Shown one piece after another: positions 28,701 to 43,700 of a DNA stretch of 64,000 nucleotides (its first letter is position 1; every line of letters begins with the position of its first letter). Source of the DNA: Prasinococcaceae sp. CCMP 1430 (taxonomy: Eukaryota > Prasinodermophyta > Palmophyllophyceae > Prasinococcales > Prasinococcaceae); the NCBI GenBank assembly GCA_013416795.1, contig RQSC01000008.1:248497-312496 (forward strand), written 5' to 3'. A model generated the notes under the pieces. The model made no database searches. It was not told where the DNA came from and saw only the letters and a program-made list of their open reading frames with translations. Position numbers and translations under genes: made by a program.

Positions 28701-31700
28701 GCGGATTTGCGTTCGACTTTGTGGAAGGCGTGCTCGTACGTGCTCTGCGCGAAGGCCACTGGGTGCTTCTGGATGAGGTAAACCTGGCTCCCGCGGAGGC
28801 GCTGGAACGCCTGGCGGGGCTGCTCGAGGGTCCGGATGCCTCCCTTGCACTTACTGAGAGAGGCGACGTGGCGCAGGTTCCGCGGCATCCCGAATTTAGG
28901 CTCTTCGCGGCAATGAACCCCGCGACCGATGTGGGCAAGCGTGAGCTCGCGCCCGCGCTGCGTGCACGTTTCTGCGAGCTGTGGTGCCCCGAAGCCTCCT
29001 CGCGCGAAGACCTTGGCGCAATCGTCGCGCAGTACCTGAGCGCGGTGCCGCGCTCGGTGGCGCCGGTGGATGCTGTCGTGGACTTTTACGTGCAGGCACG
29101 TGCGCAAGCGGCGAGCGGTGCACTCGTGGACGGCGGCGGCGCACAGCTGCGATTTAGCCTGCGCACTCTTGCGCGCTCGCTCGAGTACGCGGCGGCCTCG
29201 CTGCCAACCTACGGCCTGCATCGTGCTCTCAAGGACGGCTTTGAAATGGCCTTCCTGACTGCGCTCGCGGGCGATTCAAGGCTTGCAATGGAGAGACTGC
29301 TGCGCACTGTCCTGCTCAAGGGCGTTGAGGCCAAAGTCGCCAAGGGCAACTCGGGCACCCCAGCGCCGCCCACCGATGGTGCTAAGCACGTGCTCATCGA
29401 GGGCTTCTGGGTGCGTGCGGGCACGGGTGAACTTCCACCGGACGACGATGGCAGCGCTGCGGCGGACGATCCCGTCGCCGCGCTGGGCAAGTACGTGCTC
29501 ACCGCCAGCGTCAAGTCGCGACTGCGTGACCTGGCGCGCGCAGTGCTGTTGCGGCGTTACCCAGTGCTGCTCCAGGGCCCCACCTCGGCAGGCAAGACAT
29601 CGCTCGTCACGTACTTGGCGGAGCTGACGGGCCACCAGGTCGTGCGCATCAACAACCACGAGCATACAGACCTCTCCGAGTACCTTGGCACGTACGTGAC
29701 AGACCCCGTCAGCGGGAAGCTGCGATTCGTGGAGGGGGCACTCGTGCGCGCGATGCGTTCCGGGGCCTGGATCGTGCTCGACGAGCTCAACCTTGCACCG
29801 TCAGATGTGCTCGAGGCGCTCAACCGTCTGCTGGACGACAACAGGGAGCTCTTTGTGCCCGAGCTGCAGGAGGTCGTGCGCCCGCACCCCAGCTTCGTTC
29901 TCTTTGCCACGCAGAATCCGCCCGGGCTGTACGGCGGGCGAAAGGTCCTTTCGAAGGCATTCCGATCGAGATTCATGGAGCTACATGTGGACGACATCCC
30001 CGAGGGCGAGCTGGTGACCATCGTGCAGCGCCGCTGTGGCGTGGCACCGAGCTACTGCAAGGTGATGGTGGCATCCATGAAGGAGCTGCAGATGCGCCGC
30101 ATGAGCGGCCAGGCGCTGCTCGGGCGGCACGGCGCCATGACCAGCCGTGACCTGCTTCGATGGGCGCGGCGCCAGCCGCAGGGCTACACTGCGCTAGCAG
30201 CCGAGGGCTACATGCTCATGGCGGAGCGCCTGCGCTCGGAGGCTGAGCGCGACGCCGTGCGCGCGGTGCTTGAGAGGGAGATGAAAGCCAAGATCGACTC
30301 AGCCGACCTGTACGCCATCGACGGTGAGCGCTCTGAGGCCTTCGCCGAGCTTGAAGGCAAGCTCGCGGACGCGCGCGCACGCGGCGAAGCGGCCGCGCAG
30401 GGTGTGCCGAGCGTTGTATGGACCCACGGCATGCGTCGCATGTTCGTGCTGCTCGAGCGATGCATGCGCCATTCTGAGCCTGCGCTCATCGTTGGAGAGA
30501 CAGGTTGTGGGAAGACGACGATCTGCCAGCTGCTCTCGTTGCTCTACGACCGTCCGTTGTACATTATCAACTGCCACCAGCACACGGAAAGCAGCGACTT
30601 TCTTGGCGGTTTCAGGCCCGTGCGCGATCGCGAGGCTGCTGTCGCCCGCTATGGTGCGCTCGCATCGCAGCTAGAGACCTTGGCCGAGGTCACCGGTGTT
30701 CTTGTCGAACGCGACATCGCGCATGATGACGCGGAGGCGAGCGCCCTACGTGCGGCCGAGGCACTGCGCGAGGCGGGTTGTGCATCCGAGGAGGCGCTCG
30801 CACAGGCCGACGAGCTTCTTGGAGAGATGGGCAAGGTCAGAGTGCGCGCGCGCAGTCTTTTCGAATGGTCCGATGGACCGCTGGTGGAGGCAATGAGAGT
30901 CGGTGGCATTCTGCTGGTAGATGAAATATCCATCGCCGAGGACTCGGTGCTCGAGCGCCTCAACTCCGTGCTCGAGCCCGAGCGTACGCTCATGCTTGCC
31001 GAGAAGGGAGGCGATGGCGACTCTCCCGACGGATGCGGCGGCGGCGGCGAGGTCATTGTGGCGCACCCCGATTTCAGGCTTGTGGCAACCATGAACCCTG
31101 GAGGCGACTTCGGCAAGAAAGAGCTTTCGCCCGCTCTACGCAACCGCTTCAGCGAGGTGTGGGCGCCGCCCATCAGCTCCGCGGACGACCTTGGCCTGAT
31201 TTTGCGAGATCGACTTCTTGGTGGTGGCGACGGCGCCGATGCCGGCACGGATGCGGATGGTGTGCCGCTCGCGAGCCTCACGCAGCCTCTCCTCGACTTC
31301 TGGGAGTGGTATGACGCATTCGAGGGACGCCCAGCGAGTGCCGTGCTCAGCGTGCGCGATCTACTCGCGTGGGCGGGTTACATCGTTGCCGCCGCTTCAA
31401 CGCTCGGTGCATGGGGTTCGCTGGTGCACGGAGCCTACCTCGTGCTGCTCGACGGCGTGGGTCTGGGAAGCGGCGCGGGCGACGCAGCGATAGCTCGCCT
31501 GCGTACCGAAGCTCGGCGCAAGCTCTTCAGCCTGCTACCCGCTGATGTCGCCGAGGAGCTCGCGCGCGATCCAGCACTCATGGAGGCCAGCGAGCACAGC
31601 GCGGCGGAGGATCGTCAGACAAGCGGGGGTGATGGTGATTGCATGGAAGTAGACGCGGACGGCGTTGGGGTGGGTCGCTCCCAGGCGGCGGCAGTCACGC

Positions 31701-34700
31701 CTGCTGGTATGTTTGGCTCTGCGCCCTTCTTCATTCCGCTCGGTCCGCTCGCGCAGGCGGTGCAAGGCAACACCACGCGGACCGGCGCAGATGCGGCCAT
31801 GGAATCGGTGGCAGCGGATGCTGAGACGAGGGCGCGGCGGCGCGCGGCCGCGGCGGCGTTTGATATGGCGGCGCCCACGGCGGCGCGTTGCGTGCGCCGG
31901 CTGCTGCGCGCGCTGCAGCTGCCGCGTGCGGTGCTCCTGGAGGGTTCGCCCGGCGTGGGCAAGAGCTCGCTCGTGGCGGCTGTTGCAGCTGCAAGCGGCC
32001 ACGAGCTTGTGCGCATCAACCTGAGTGAGCAGAGCGACATCATGGATCTTCTGGGCACCGATCTCCCAGTCGAGGGTGGAAAGCCCGGAGATTTCCGCTG
32101 GTGTGACGGCGTGCTCCTTCGCGCTGTGAAGCGCGGCAGTTGGGTGCTGCTCGATGAGCTCAACCTCGCACCGCAGGCGGTGCTGGAGGGCCTCAATGCG
32201 CTCCTCGATCACCGCGCCGAAGTGTACATTCCCGAATTGGGGCGCTCGTTTGCATGCGCTCCTGGATTTCGTATCTTCGCCGCACAGAACCCGCTCCAGG
32301 AGGGCGGCGGTAGGCGCGGTCTGCCAAAGTCCTTCCTCAATCGCTACTCGAAGGTCGCTGTGGAGGCTTATAGCGCCGCCGACTTCCGCTTCATCGTTCG
32401 TTCACTGTTTCCGCAGCTGAGCCACGCGCTCGTGGCCCGCATGGTCGACTTCAACTCAGAACTGCTGCGCGCCACCATGGTGGAGCGGAGATTTGGCCTG
32501 GAGGGCGCGCCGTGGGAGTTCAATCTGCGCGACCTGCTGCGGTGGGGGGAACTCGCCACAGGGTGCCGAGCGGGGCAGGGAGCGCCTGGCGCTGACGCCG
32601 AGTGCGCCGACGAAACAGGTCACGCCACGGGTGTCGACGTCGAGACGAGTGGCACAAAACTCGAGGCTGCGCTTCGATTGAGCTTGCTGCACGCAGCGCC
32701 GCTGATCTACCTCGAACGCTTCAGGAACGCGCGCGACAGACATGCCGCGCGCATGCTGCTGGACGCGGCCTTTGACGCGAGCAGCTCGGGTGGTGCGCTG
32801 GCGCAGAGTGCCTGCATCACCGTGGGTCCAAACGCGGTGTGCACAGGGCCTGTGTCGCTTCCACGCCGCGCGGCCTCGGAACGCCTCTCGCCGCCAACGG
32901 CTGCCTCGCAGGCCGCTGCACGGGCACTGCTGCCGCTGTCGTGCCAGGCAGGTGCGCTGCGCGCCAGCATGTGCGCGCTGCGGGAGGGCTGGATGGTGCT
33001 GTTGGTGGGAGGCTCGGCGGTCGGAAAGACCGCGCTCGCGCGCTCGTGCGCGGCGCTCGCTGGCCGTCGGCTGCACGAGCTGAGCCTCACGGCATCGACG
33101 GATACCACTGAGCTGCTGGGATGTTTCGAGCAGGCCGACGTATCTGTCAACCGTGCAAGGCTCGCCGAGCGCGTGCGGCGACTGGCGCACGGGCTCGCCG
33201 ACGCTTCTGCAGCAGCTCTTGCTGATGCTGGCACTCAAGACGCACGTCTCGATGTCGATGCGTGCCTGCGAGCGCTCGCTGAGGCAGAGAGTGCGCTGCT
33301 TGCAATTGCTCGCGCGGATTCGAATGCGGACAGCGTCAGCACGGTGCATGCAAAGCCCGCGAGGACTGCCACCCAGCAGGCAGCCCAGCACGCGGCCGCG
33401 CTTTGCACGCTCGAGAGCGCCATTGCATCTATGCGTGCTGGTGTATCGCCGGCACTTTGGGGGGATGAAGCCACCGCCGAGGCGGTCGCAGTAGCTGGTG
33501 ATGCTGCGAAACTGCGCGCAACCCTTGAGGCCTCGAAGGGTGCCGCCGCTTCGGGAGCCGGGCGATTCGAGTGGGTTGACGGCGCAGTGGTGCGTGCGGC
33601 TGTCGACGGCGACTGGCTGCTCCTCGACAATGCCAACCTGTGCAACGCCGCCGTTCTCGACCGCCTCAACCCATTGTTCGAGCCCAACGGTGAGCTCCTC
33701 CTACCCGAGCGTGGCCTCGTCAACGGTGAGGTCGTGCGCGTGCGACCGCACAGTGCCTTCCGCGTGCTGCTTACGGCCGACCCCTATGTGGGTGAGCCAA
33801 GCCGCGCGATGCGCAATCGAGGGCTTGAGGTGTGTGTGCTGCCCGCTGTAGGCACCATTGGGGACGACAGGACGGGCGCGAGAGATGCCGGAGCCGAACA
33901 CGCCAACGTGTCCGCTCCAGGCGACGCGCAGCTGGACGCGGTGGCGCTGCTCATGGCTGCCGGCGTCCCGTCGCGTGTGCTTGCTGAGGCAATGCTGGAC
34001 GCGCACGCCGCTGCACGACGGGCTTGCGTTCGCACGGCGGGCCTTTCGCGTGCGCCGGGACAGCGCTCGCTCCTTGCGTGGGCGGAGCTTCTTGGGGAGC
34101 TCGTGGCCCGAGGAGCGCGCGTGGCACAGGGCGTGCGATCAAGTTGGGAGCAGGTCTACGTACGCCCAGCGCCCAGCGTCACGCGCGCGGCGCTCCTTGA
34201 GGTGCTCAATGAATCGCGCCTCGCACGTGCGCTCGAGGCCCTCTCTGGCGACGAACAAAGCGGTGCCAACGGGATGCTTTCGTCACCTGCTGCGTCGAGC
34301 GTGCTCGGCTGCCCTGTCACCGGCGGTTGCGCCTCCCTGTTTGCGCTGCTGCTTGGCAGTGGGCCAGGTGCAAGGATGGCGCACTGTGAGCGAATGCTGC
34401 CGCTGATGGACCCCGGTCGCTGGCCCTTCGCTTGGTCTATCGATGTTGCCTCCGAGGACGCACGCATGGCTGCGGTCGTGCGCGACAGCTCATCGCTGCT
34501 CCGATTCGTCGCCCTCGCATGCAATGCCGACGGCCACGACCGTGGCTCCTGCGACAGCGGCGCGTTGACGCAACTATCACTGCCGATGTGCGCTCGTGGA
34601 GATGATGCGTCGAGCTCCGTGCGTACGTGGGATCCACGCGCGTGCGCACACGCGGTGTCGGTGGCCGCGAAGCACTTCATGGAGCGTGCGTGCCGTGCAG

Positions 34701-37700
34701 ACTTGCCGCTACGCCTCGCGTGGCTTGGTGTTCTTGCGAGCATTTTGGACACCGGCACCACTGGCGAAGCGCGGAACAGCTTGCCCGTCACAAGCGCCGA
34801 CGCAGATGCGGCAACGGCGTGTGCCGAGTCGCTGTTGTGCCCGCACTCGGCGACTGCTGCCGCTGTGCGTGCTCTTCGCGACAGCGCTTTGGTTGAGGAG
34901 CGTCTCGGCGGCGTGCCCGATGCCGCCGCGAAGGTCGTCGAAAGTGTCACCGATGCGTTGAAGGTGATGGGCTTTTGGATGTCCGCGGAGGACGTACGGC
35001 TTGAGGTGCGCTCTGCTATCCAAGTCGATACAGAGCACGGAGGTGCTGGGGCGTCTGCGAGTGCAGTGTCTGGCGCCGCGCTCGCCGTACCCGTGCTCGC
35101 CCGCTTGGGTGTATACGAGCAGGCCGACTCGCTGTACGCTGCGGCGGAGGAGGCAGGCGCTGCCATGAGGATCGCCCGCGAAGCAGCGCGCATTGGGCTT
35201 GCCGAGGAGCGCGCGCTCGCAGAGTGTGGCGTGGCAAGCGAGGGTGCGCTCGCAGAGTGTGGACTCGCGCGTTCCGTGCGTGACAGTGCGACGAATCGTG
35301 GCAGCGCCAAGCGCAAGCGTGGCTTACCGAGCGCTACCGCCCTTGAGAAGCCGCTTGCGCCGCTCCTTCGCAGCGTGGCCGCCGTCGTCATTGAGGCCGC
35401 CGAGCACCTTGCACGCGACGAGACCCATGTATCCGCACGTGAGGGCATACATTCGCTCGCAAAGCTCAACGAATGGCGCGCTCTCCTTCTGGCATGCGCA
35501 GTGCGTGGACCGCTTGACGCGGAAAGCTTCGCGCCGCTGTGGGACCGCTACAGCTCAGCGCTCGTTGGCACGCTGGATGTCGCCTTCGGAGGAGGCACCC
35601 ACGTGCGGGCGCAAACACGCGCGTCGCTTGAGGCGCGGGCGGCGGCCGCCGAAATTTCCACCGCATTGCGTGCTCTAGCACCCCCATGGGACCCGCTGCT
35701 CCTGTTGCATGGTGGCAGACCCACGCCGCCGCGTAGTTTGGTTCTCGGAGAGAGCATCGCCGCTGCACGAGCGCACTGCGACGCTCTCGCGTTGTCGCTG
35801 GGTGACGCGGGCTATGCGTCCGCGGCTGGATCGGAGAGCGTTGGCGACGATGCGTCATTTGATATCAACGATGTCGCCGCGCGCGCGGCGGCACTGCAGC
35901 CGCGCGCAGCGCCGTGCTTTGCGGCCGACGCTGCACTGCGTGGCGCACTCGCGCGCGGGCTGTGCTTGGTGCGCCAGACGGCCACGGCCAGCTCGTTGGA
36001 CGATTTTGACGCCGCGGGTGAGAGCGCTGCCGCTACCGCCGACGCCGAAGTGCAAGTGTCGGAGCTTGTGCGCCTTCTCGGCGAGCAGGTCGCCGCCGCC
36101 TCCTCGCGCTTGTCGTCTGTCCCGAGCATCAGCACGTTGCCTCTCCAGGAGGAAGGTTGGGTGACGCGGGTGAGCGGACAGGCCGGCGGTGGTGGCCTGC
36201 CTCTCGCCGCGCGCGCCTTCCCCCCCGAGCTGCTGAGGTGGGGGGTATGCCGCGCGATGCAGCGCGATCTTCAGCCCCTCGCCGACGGACTGGTGAGCGG
36301 CGAGGCGTTGCGCGTGCTCGCGCGTGCTAGCGACTGGCTCGCTACTGGCACGGACGTATGGTCGGAGGAGGGGCTGGCACGTGTTCGCGTGCTTGGCACT
36401 GCTGCCGAGCGTTTGGTGCGTGTGGCGCAGGAAGCGGCGACGCTGCCTCCGAGCGCGCTCGCGCCTGCTCAGCAACTTGCCTGGCTGTGCGCCATCTGCG
36501 TGGATACGCCCGCCCCAAGCGCAGGGAGTGACATCGCGCGCGAGCGTACCGAGCAGGCGGCCGAGGTTGTACACGATCTGTGGGTTGGCCTTTATCAGGC
36601 AGTATGGGGCAGCGCTTTGGCGGTGTTGCCAGCGAGTTCAGTGCGGCCGCCCTACGCGGGCGATGCGTGCACGCCTGAGGGAGCCTCGTGGGACCCCGCT
36701 GACTGGTCTGCCCGCCGATGTGCGGGTCCGCCGCGCGTGTACCTGTCCTGGGCGACGCTGTGTTTACGTCGCATACTTGGCGGAGGCAGTGACTCGGGGG
36801 CAGGTACCGCTGTGAGCAGCGCACGTGCCAAGGCTATGCAGCTGCGCCTTGCGGCGCGTTACCTCTGCGACGCACTCCAGAGCTGCGACGGCCTACAGGA
36901 TGGCAGCGGAGCCCCCGACAGCTCGCCTGGCCCCCTTGATGTACCAGATCACGTGCGCCCAGGTGACTTTCGCGACCTGGGTGCAGATCTTTCGGCGTTG
37001 GGTGCACAACTCGCAGCAGTGTGTCGCGCCCACGCGACCGCCGTCGTCGAGGGGACAGGGAGTCGCGGGGTGCTCTTGCACGCTATCAATGAGCTCGCGC
37101 ACTTTGCGGCCATCGGCGTACGCGAGTGGGCGTCCGCTTCGTCTTCACAGGCGGCCGCGGCTGCGACAGGCCGCCTGCTAGGGGTGCTTGCCGACGACAG
37201 CGCGTGTACGCACCCTGGCATCGCTGAGGCAGCTCGCGAGGGCGGCGCACTGAAGCTCGCACTCGAGGCGTGGCACGCTGCCGCAGCAGCGTGCACACGC
37301 GGTGGAGACAGCGTGGCGGGAGCGATCCCCGAGGTTGATGCTTTCCAACCGCTGCTGCTTGCGGGCCGCTCGTGGGCCCTGCTCGGTGCTCTACGCCTCT
37401 CGCTGGTGGTGCCGCCCACGCCAGTGGACCCCGCCGCGAAGTACACACACGAGTGCTCAAGTCAATCTGCGCTCGAAGCGGACGCTGCTCGCGAGCTCGG
37501 TCTGCGTGACGCCATTGCCCGCGAGGGCGAGGGCGAGGCGGACGTCGCAACTATTGCGGAGCTGACCCTGCGACGATCGCAAGCGGAGGCGTGCGCAGTT
37601 GCGGCCGCGCGCGATCGCGCGCCGCGTCCGGCGAGCCCAAAGTATTCTGGCCTGCACGCGGATCTACGCCGCTTCTCGCAGAGCGTCGCGTCGCCAGCGG

Positions 37701-40700
37701 CTGTGGCTGCGGCAGTCGATGCTGGTGGCGTTGGTGCCGATGACGCTTCCGTGGCGTCCGCCTGCGCTCGCGCGGACGTGCTCGTGTCGAGCGCAACACA
37801 GCTCGTGGAGCGTGTCAGCCGCACGTACGCGACGCACTACGCAGACGTAGCAGCTCCCGCTGTTCGCGCGGCGCTGGAGCTGAGGCATGGCGTGGCGCTG
37901 TGGAGCTGTGCTGCGGCCGCGCAGCGCTCGGCTGAGCCTGCCTCGCGTGGCACGCTGGAACGGGCCGTTGTTTCGCTCATGAGCTACCCTGCTGGCAGCA
38001 CCAGCGCGTGCGCGCGCGCGCAGGGTTCCCTGCACCCGCTGGTGGAGCCGCTGGTGAGTGGGGAGCTGCACAAAGCCATCGCGCAGCTTCAGTCGCGCCG
38101 TGCGGAGACTGACGATGCGGATGCCGACATGGGGCTCGAGCTGGGTGCAAGTCGCGCCGCCGAGCGTCAAAGGCTCGATGAGGGTGTGCGGACCGCGCGT
38201 ACCTCCCTCTCTTCGCGTGCTGGACTGCTTCAAGTAGCCCTCGAGCGCTGCTCGCACGCGCTGGGTTCAGCGCCCGCCGGCGGCGCGGATGCGTGTCTGG
38301 TCGGCGCGCATGTAGCGACGTCCAGACAACTCGTGTCCCTTTGGGAGGAGGCCAAGGACGCCGAGGCCCGTTTTGAAGCAGAGCGTGATTCGATCTACAA
38401 GAACAAGCCGGCGACGCATGCTGCTCCAGATGATGACGCCATGGCCGAAGCTCGCTTCCAGCGAATGTTCCCCGACCACACCGGCGATTTTGCTGACTTG
38501 CTGGATGCTCCCGACTCGCTCGAGGCCTCTGGTGCGCCGCAGCAGCTGAGCGGGCGGGCGGCCGCAGAGGCGGCAGCGCGCAAGGCGGCGGTGGCAGCCG
38601 CGGCCGCCGAGATGGATGAGCGCGCCGGCCGTCTCCGGGCCTCGATTGAGGACGGCGAGGCGCTGCGCGCGGTCGTACGCATGCATGCCACTGTCTTTGG
38701 CGGCCTCGCAGACGGAGATGAGCACGATGCTGGCGCTAGTAGCGGGGAGCCTGATGTCAAGCACAAGGCGGGCGCTGCGCCTCGTACCAGCGGCGCTGGG
38801 CGGGATGGGGGCAGTGGCGATTCTGATGGTGGTGTCGACGGCGGCGGTGCGCGCTCAGAGGACGAGTCTTTCGTTGCGGCGTACGATGCGGCTGCATCGC
38901 TGCTGCCGCTCCTGGGAGACGCGCTGCCACCCGCCCTCGATGTGCGAGTGGCCGACGGCCACGTCGTTCGCGCGTGTCTCGAGCACCGCCGCGTGCTGCG
39001 CGGATATTACACGCAAGCTGCGGAGGACGCAGCGCGCTTGGACACGAGCGCGGGCGCGGCGGCCAAGACGCGCGTGCACAAGGGCAAGCGTGGCATGCTC
39101 AGCGTCGGGTTGCCCACCATGAACATCAACACCGACAGCAACCCGTCAGAGGCGGCCATGCTCGGTCCGATGGTGGTCTCAGTACAAGAGCGCGCCGTCG
39201 AGCTGCTTGAGGAATTCGAGGAGCACGCTGTACTGCAGCAACTCGTGGCCATTTGTGTTCGCGTGGCGGACCTGCCGTTGTCTGCTCCGCTCGCCAAGCT
39301 GCTCACCGGCGCCGAGCTGTTGCTTGCGCGCGCACAGCTATGGGAGGAGCTCGCCGCGCGTCACGTTTCAATTGCGGAGCGGCTCAAGCCAATCGAATTG
39401 CTAGTGAAGAGGTGGCGATCCATCGAGCTCAAATCGTGGCCGGGACTGCTGGACACTCGTGAAGCTGCGGCATCCCATGGGACTGCGAAGTGGTGGCTCC
39501 ATATGTGGAGCCTGTTTCACACGTACGTGTCTGGCACGGAGAGCAGCGACTCGGTCAGCCTCGAGGAGGTATCACACTCAGTCGAGGAGTTTGCACAGCG
39601 CGCGACGTTGGGAGATTTCGGCTCGCGCGTGGAATTGCTGCGCGCTTTCGAGGCGGAGATGCGCGTGCTTGCGCGCATGCCGGGGGCGGCTAGCGCGGAA
39701 GCCACGGGGGAGCACAAGCACAGCTCGGGGCGCGCGGCCACGCTCGCTGCCGTGCTTGGCAATGCAGCAAGGTACTACGAGCGCATGGCCGACGGCGTTG
39801 CGGCCGCGATCAGCGAGGCACGTGCGCCCATTGAGGACGAGCTGAAGGGCTTTTGCAAGCTGGCACGCTGGGAGGATCGGAACTTCTACGCGCTGAAGGC
39901 AAGTGCCGATCGCGCGCACTACACGCTGCACAAGTTTACGCGCAAGTACGACGAGGCACTAGCGGAGCCTGCTGCCGCGGCTCTAAACAAGACGCTGGAA
40001 GCAGTGGGTGCGCAGGGGCTTGCGGCTGTCGCAGATGAGGCCCGCGCGGGCCTTAGCGGTGCAGCCGTTCGCGTGGTCTCAGAGGAGGAGCTCGCCACGC
40101 GCGCGCGCGAGGCCACGGACGGCGCATGGCGCTCATTTGCAGCGGACAATGCCAGCGTGCTTTCGCGCCTGGCGGGCGCCGGAACCACACGGAGCACGGA
40201 TTCGAGCGAGGCCCTTTACCAGCACCGCCTGCCGCACGTGCTCAAAACCGCGCAGCGGCTCATGCTCACAAGTGCAGGTGGCAGCGCGACAGGGTCGTCG
40301 GCATCAACGGATAACGCATCGGCCGCGCGCGCGGGCGCGCCCATCGCAGTAGGCGCAGTGGCCATGGATGGCCTTGCTACCGCCGTCATCGAGCGCGCTG
40401 CCTCCTTGCGTGCAATGGGTGAGGCAGAATCGGACGGGCAGAAGCGCATCGCGCGCTCGGCCAAGCGCAAGGCGCTCGCGGATCTGCTGCGTCGCCTGGG
40501 CGAGGTCGGTCTCGGCCGCCGCAAGGGCGGCGCGCGTGACCCACTCGCGCATTGGACGGCGCGCCCCGTGCCCGACACGGAACGCGCCCTCGGATGGTGT
40601 GGTGAGGCGCTTGTGGCCACTGGCGCGCTCTCACGCGAGGAGGCTGTGCGCGCCAAGGGGGCCGCCACCAAGGGCACGAGGTACTACTACGCGGCCATCG

Positions 40701-43700
40701 CCAACATGCAGGCGTTGCGAGCTGCGTACGACGGTGGGCACCACCCCGAGCTCAGCGGGCGTGAGGCCGCAGCGGGCATCTCTGCCGCTGAGGGGCTGCT
40801 CGAGCGTATGCAGGAGCAGCGCAGCGCCATGGTTGAGGAGCTCGGCGAGTTCGCACAACTCGACGAGGCGCTCGCGCTCGCGCATCGCGTCGGCGAGCAC
40901 GATTGCGTCGTTGGTGGGGCGGGCGCGGCTAGGGCGTGTGTTGTTTCGGCCACGAGCACGGCGCAGGCGTGCGCGCGGGCACGGGCGTGCGCGCGCGCAT
41001 GTGTGCGCGCATGTGGCGCGCTGATCGCCACGGACGGCGAGGCCGCTTCCGGTGGCGTCGCAGCCAGAGCGTCCGAGGACGCACGCGCCATCGGCGGTGC
41101 CCTCGAGGATGCTGGTGACGCGCTGCGCTACGCCCTTCGTGCTGATGGTGTGCGCTACATCGGCGACAACTTCAGCAACACCCCCGACGTTGTCAGCCGC
41201 GCTCTCCATTCCGCCGCAGAAGGAGCGCGCGCCGCGCTGTCGAAAGCACGCGATCGCGCCCGCGCGGTACCGCAGAGCTATGCCGCAGCGCCGTGTTGGT
41301 CGGCGCTGGCATGTGCGCTCAATGATGCCTTTGCCGACAGCACGTGCGACGTGGGCGCTGTGAAAGCCGAGGTGCACGACCCCGCAGACGGCGGCGATGG
41401 CGCGGTCGAGTGCGTGGAGGAGTGCGTCAAGCAGGTGATGCTCGCGACACAGGCAGTTGCAGCGCATCGCGCGCGCGGGGCGGCGGCGCACTCGCGCCGC
41501 CAGCGGGCGGCAGACGCGCGCGCGCGGGCTGCCCAGGCGCGCGAGAGAGCACGCGCCGCGGCTGAGGCCAAGGCCAAGGGCGCCGAGGCTGACGTGGCGG
41601 GCAGCGACGAGCCCGCCAACGCGAGCGACGAGGATGAGCAGGCAGAGAGTGTGGGCACTGTGCAGGAGTGGGACGCCGACGCGCTGGCACTCTGGTCTGC
41701 GCTACGCCCCGCGCGCGTGGCGACATCCGCGCGCCGCGCGCTGCGTGCGATCGCCTCGGACGTCTCACTGTCTCCGAACGCGCGATCGGAGCGCGCGGCG
41801 CAGCTCGCATGCTTGCTCGCGCCGGTGCGTGCGTGCGCGTTCGGCGCACTCGCGGACTTCATGGCCGCGCACAAGGCTGCTGGCAAGCTGAGCTATGTGT
41901 TGTGCAACCTTTTTGTGTCGCTCTGCAAGGAGGGCTTCTGCACGCCGCAGGAGCAGGCGGAGGGTGACGGCGCGGACGGTAAGATGGTCGAGGGCGATGG
42001 GACGGGCATGGCCGACGGCACCGGCACCAAGGATGTGGGCGATGAGATCGACAACGAGGATCAGCTCATGGGTACCAAAGATCAGGAGAAGCAAGACCAA
42101 CCCGAGCAGCAGGAGCGCGATAAGGACGAGGAGGACAAGGGCGTTGAAATGCAGCAGGACTTCGAGGGCGCCATGGAAGACATTTCTGAGGATGAGCAAG
42201 AGGATGCCGACGATGACCAGGAGGACGGCGACGATGAGGACCGGCTTGACGACATCGTGGGCGAGGCGGGGGAGGACGCCGAGGTCGTCGATGAGAAGCT
42301 TTGGGACGAGAAAGAGGACGAGCGCACCAATCCGCAAGATGAGAAGTATGAGGAGGGCAAGACTGCGCAGGCAGGCGAGCAGGAGCTTGAGTACCGCGGC
42401 AAGGACGACCCGGACGCCGATGACGACGCCGACGAGAAAGGCGAGGATAAGGGTGAGGACAAGGAGAAAGACGAGCCGGAGGACATTGACGTGGACGAAC
42501 AGCAGGCTGGCGAAGAGGAGGGCGACGCGCCCGACCCAGATGGCCCTGGCGTTGAGCAGTCCCACGGCTTCAACCTCGAGCAGGAGGAAGAAATGGATTT
42601 GCCTGAAAACATGCAGCTCGATGGCGACGAAGCCGGGGAAGACGATGGTGACGATGCCGCGGATGGTGATGACGAGGCAGGTGACGGCGGCGAGGAGGAT
42701 GGGAAAGCCGGCGAGGACGACGGCGGCGCGGCGAGTGACGGTGGCGACGATATCAAGGAGGACGCAGCAGCGCTTGACGGCGAGGAGAAGGAGGAGGAGG
42801 CTGACGGAGAGGACCAAGAGAACGTCCAGACCGAGCCTGCCGCTGATGAGGCCGACCAGGAGGATGGGGAGGACGAGCAGCCAGAAGGTGATGAAGGCGG
42901 CCACGACGCGCGTGAAGCTGGCGGTGAGGACGAGGACGAGCCTGAGCCTGAAGGCGAAGACAATGGCGACGGAGTGACCGCAGCGGGGCGCGAGCGCGGA
43001 GAAGACGACCAGGAAAACGCGGCGGGAGCGGGCACCGTGGACGAGCTTCCCCAGGGTGTCGACCTGCCGAGCGCCCCGCAGCGCGCAGATGCCGCGAGCG
43101 CTGCGGTGGCCACGGCGAGCGGCGCACAGGCTGGCGACGGCCAGCGCGCGAGCGGCGACCAGGCCAAGGAGGCCGCGGGTGCGAACGCAGAGATGCCTGA
43201 GGGGGACGCGGCAGGCGATGACGCAACTGGCGAGGATGACGCCAACGAGGGCCGCCGCGCACGTCTGCAGGACGATGCCGGCGCGCGTGAGGATGCTGGC
43301 GGCGAGCAATCGCAGCAGCGGCGGGATGCCGCGATGGCCTCCGAGGCCAATCCTTACCGCAGCCTGGGCGACGCTACTAAGCAGTGGCGCGACGCACTGC
43401 CTATGGTCGCGGACGCCGTCGAGGCCGGGGAGGACGAGCCGGAGGGCGCCGACGGCGATCCTGAGGCTGAGGGCGACGAATTTGAGTTCGCGGGTGCCGA
43501 TGACAAGCGCGGGGGCAGGCAGGTGATGGCTGCTGCCACCGAGGAGCAAGCGGCTGCCCAGCTGAAGGACGCCGAGGACGGCGAGCAGGAGGATCGCATG
43601 GCCGTCGATGGCGAGGAGGATGGAGGCGCCGAGGACGCCGACGCCGCGATGGTCGATGCTGATGCTGAGCGCACGGACACTGACCCCGATGCTGACGGCG

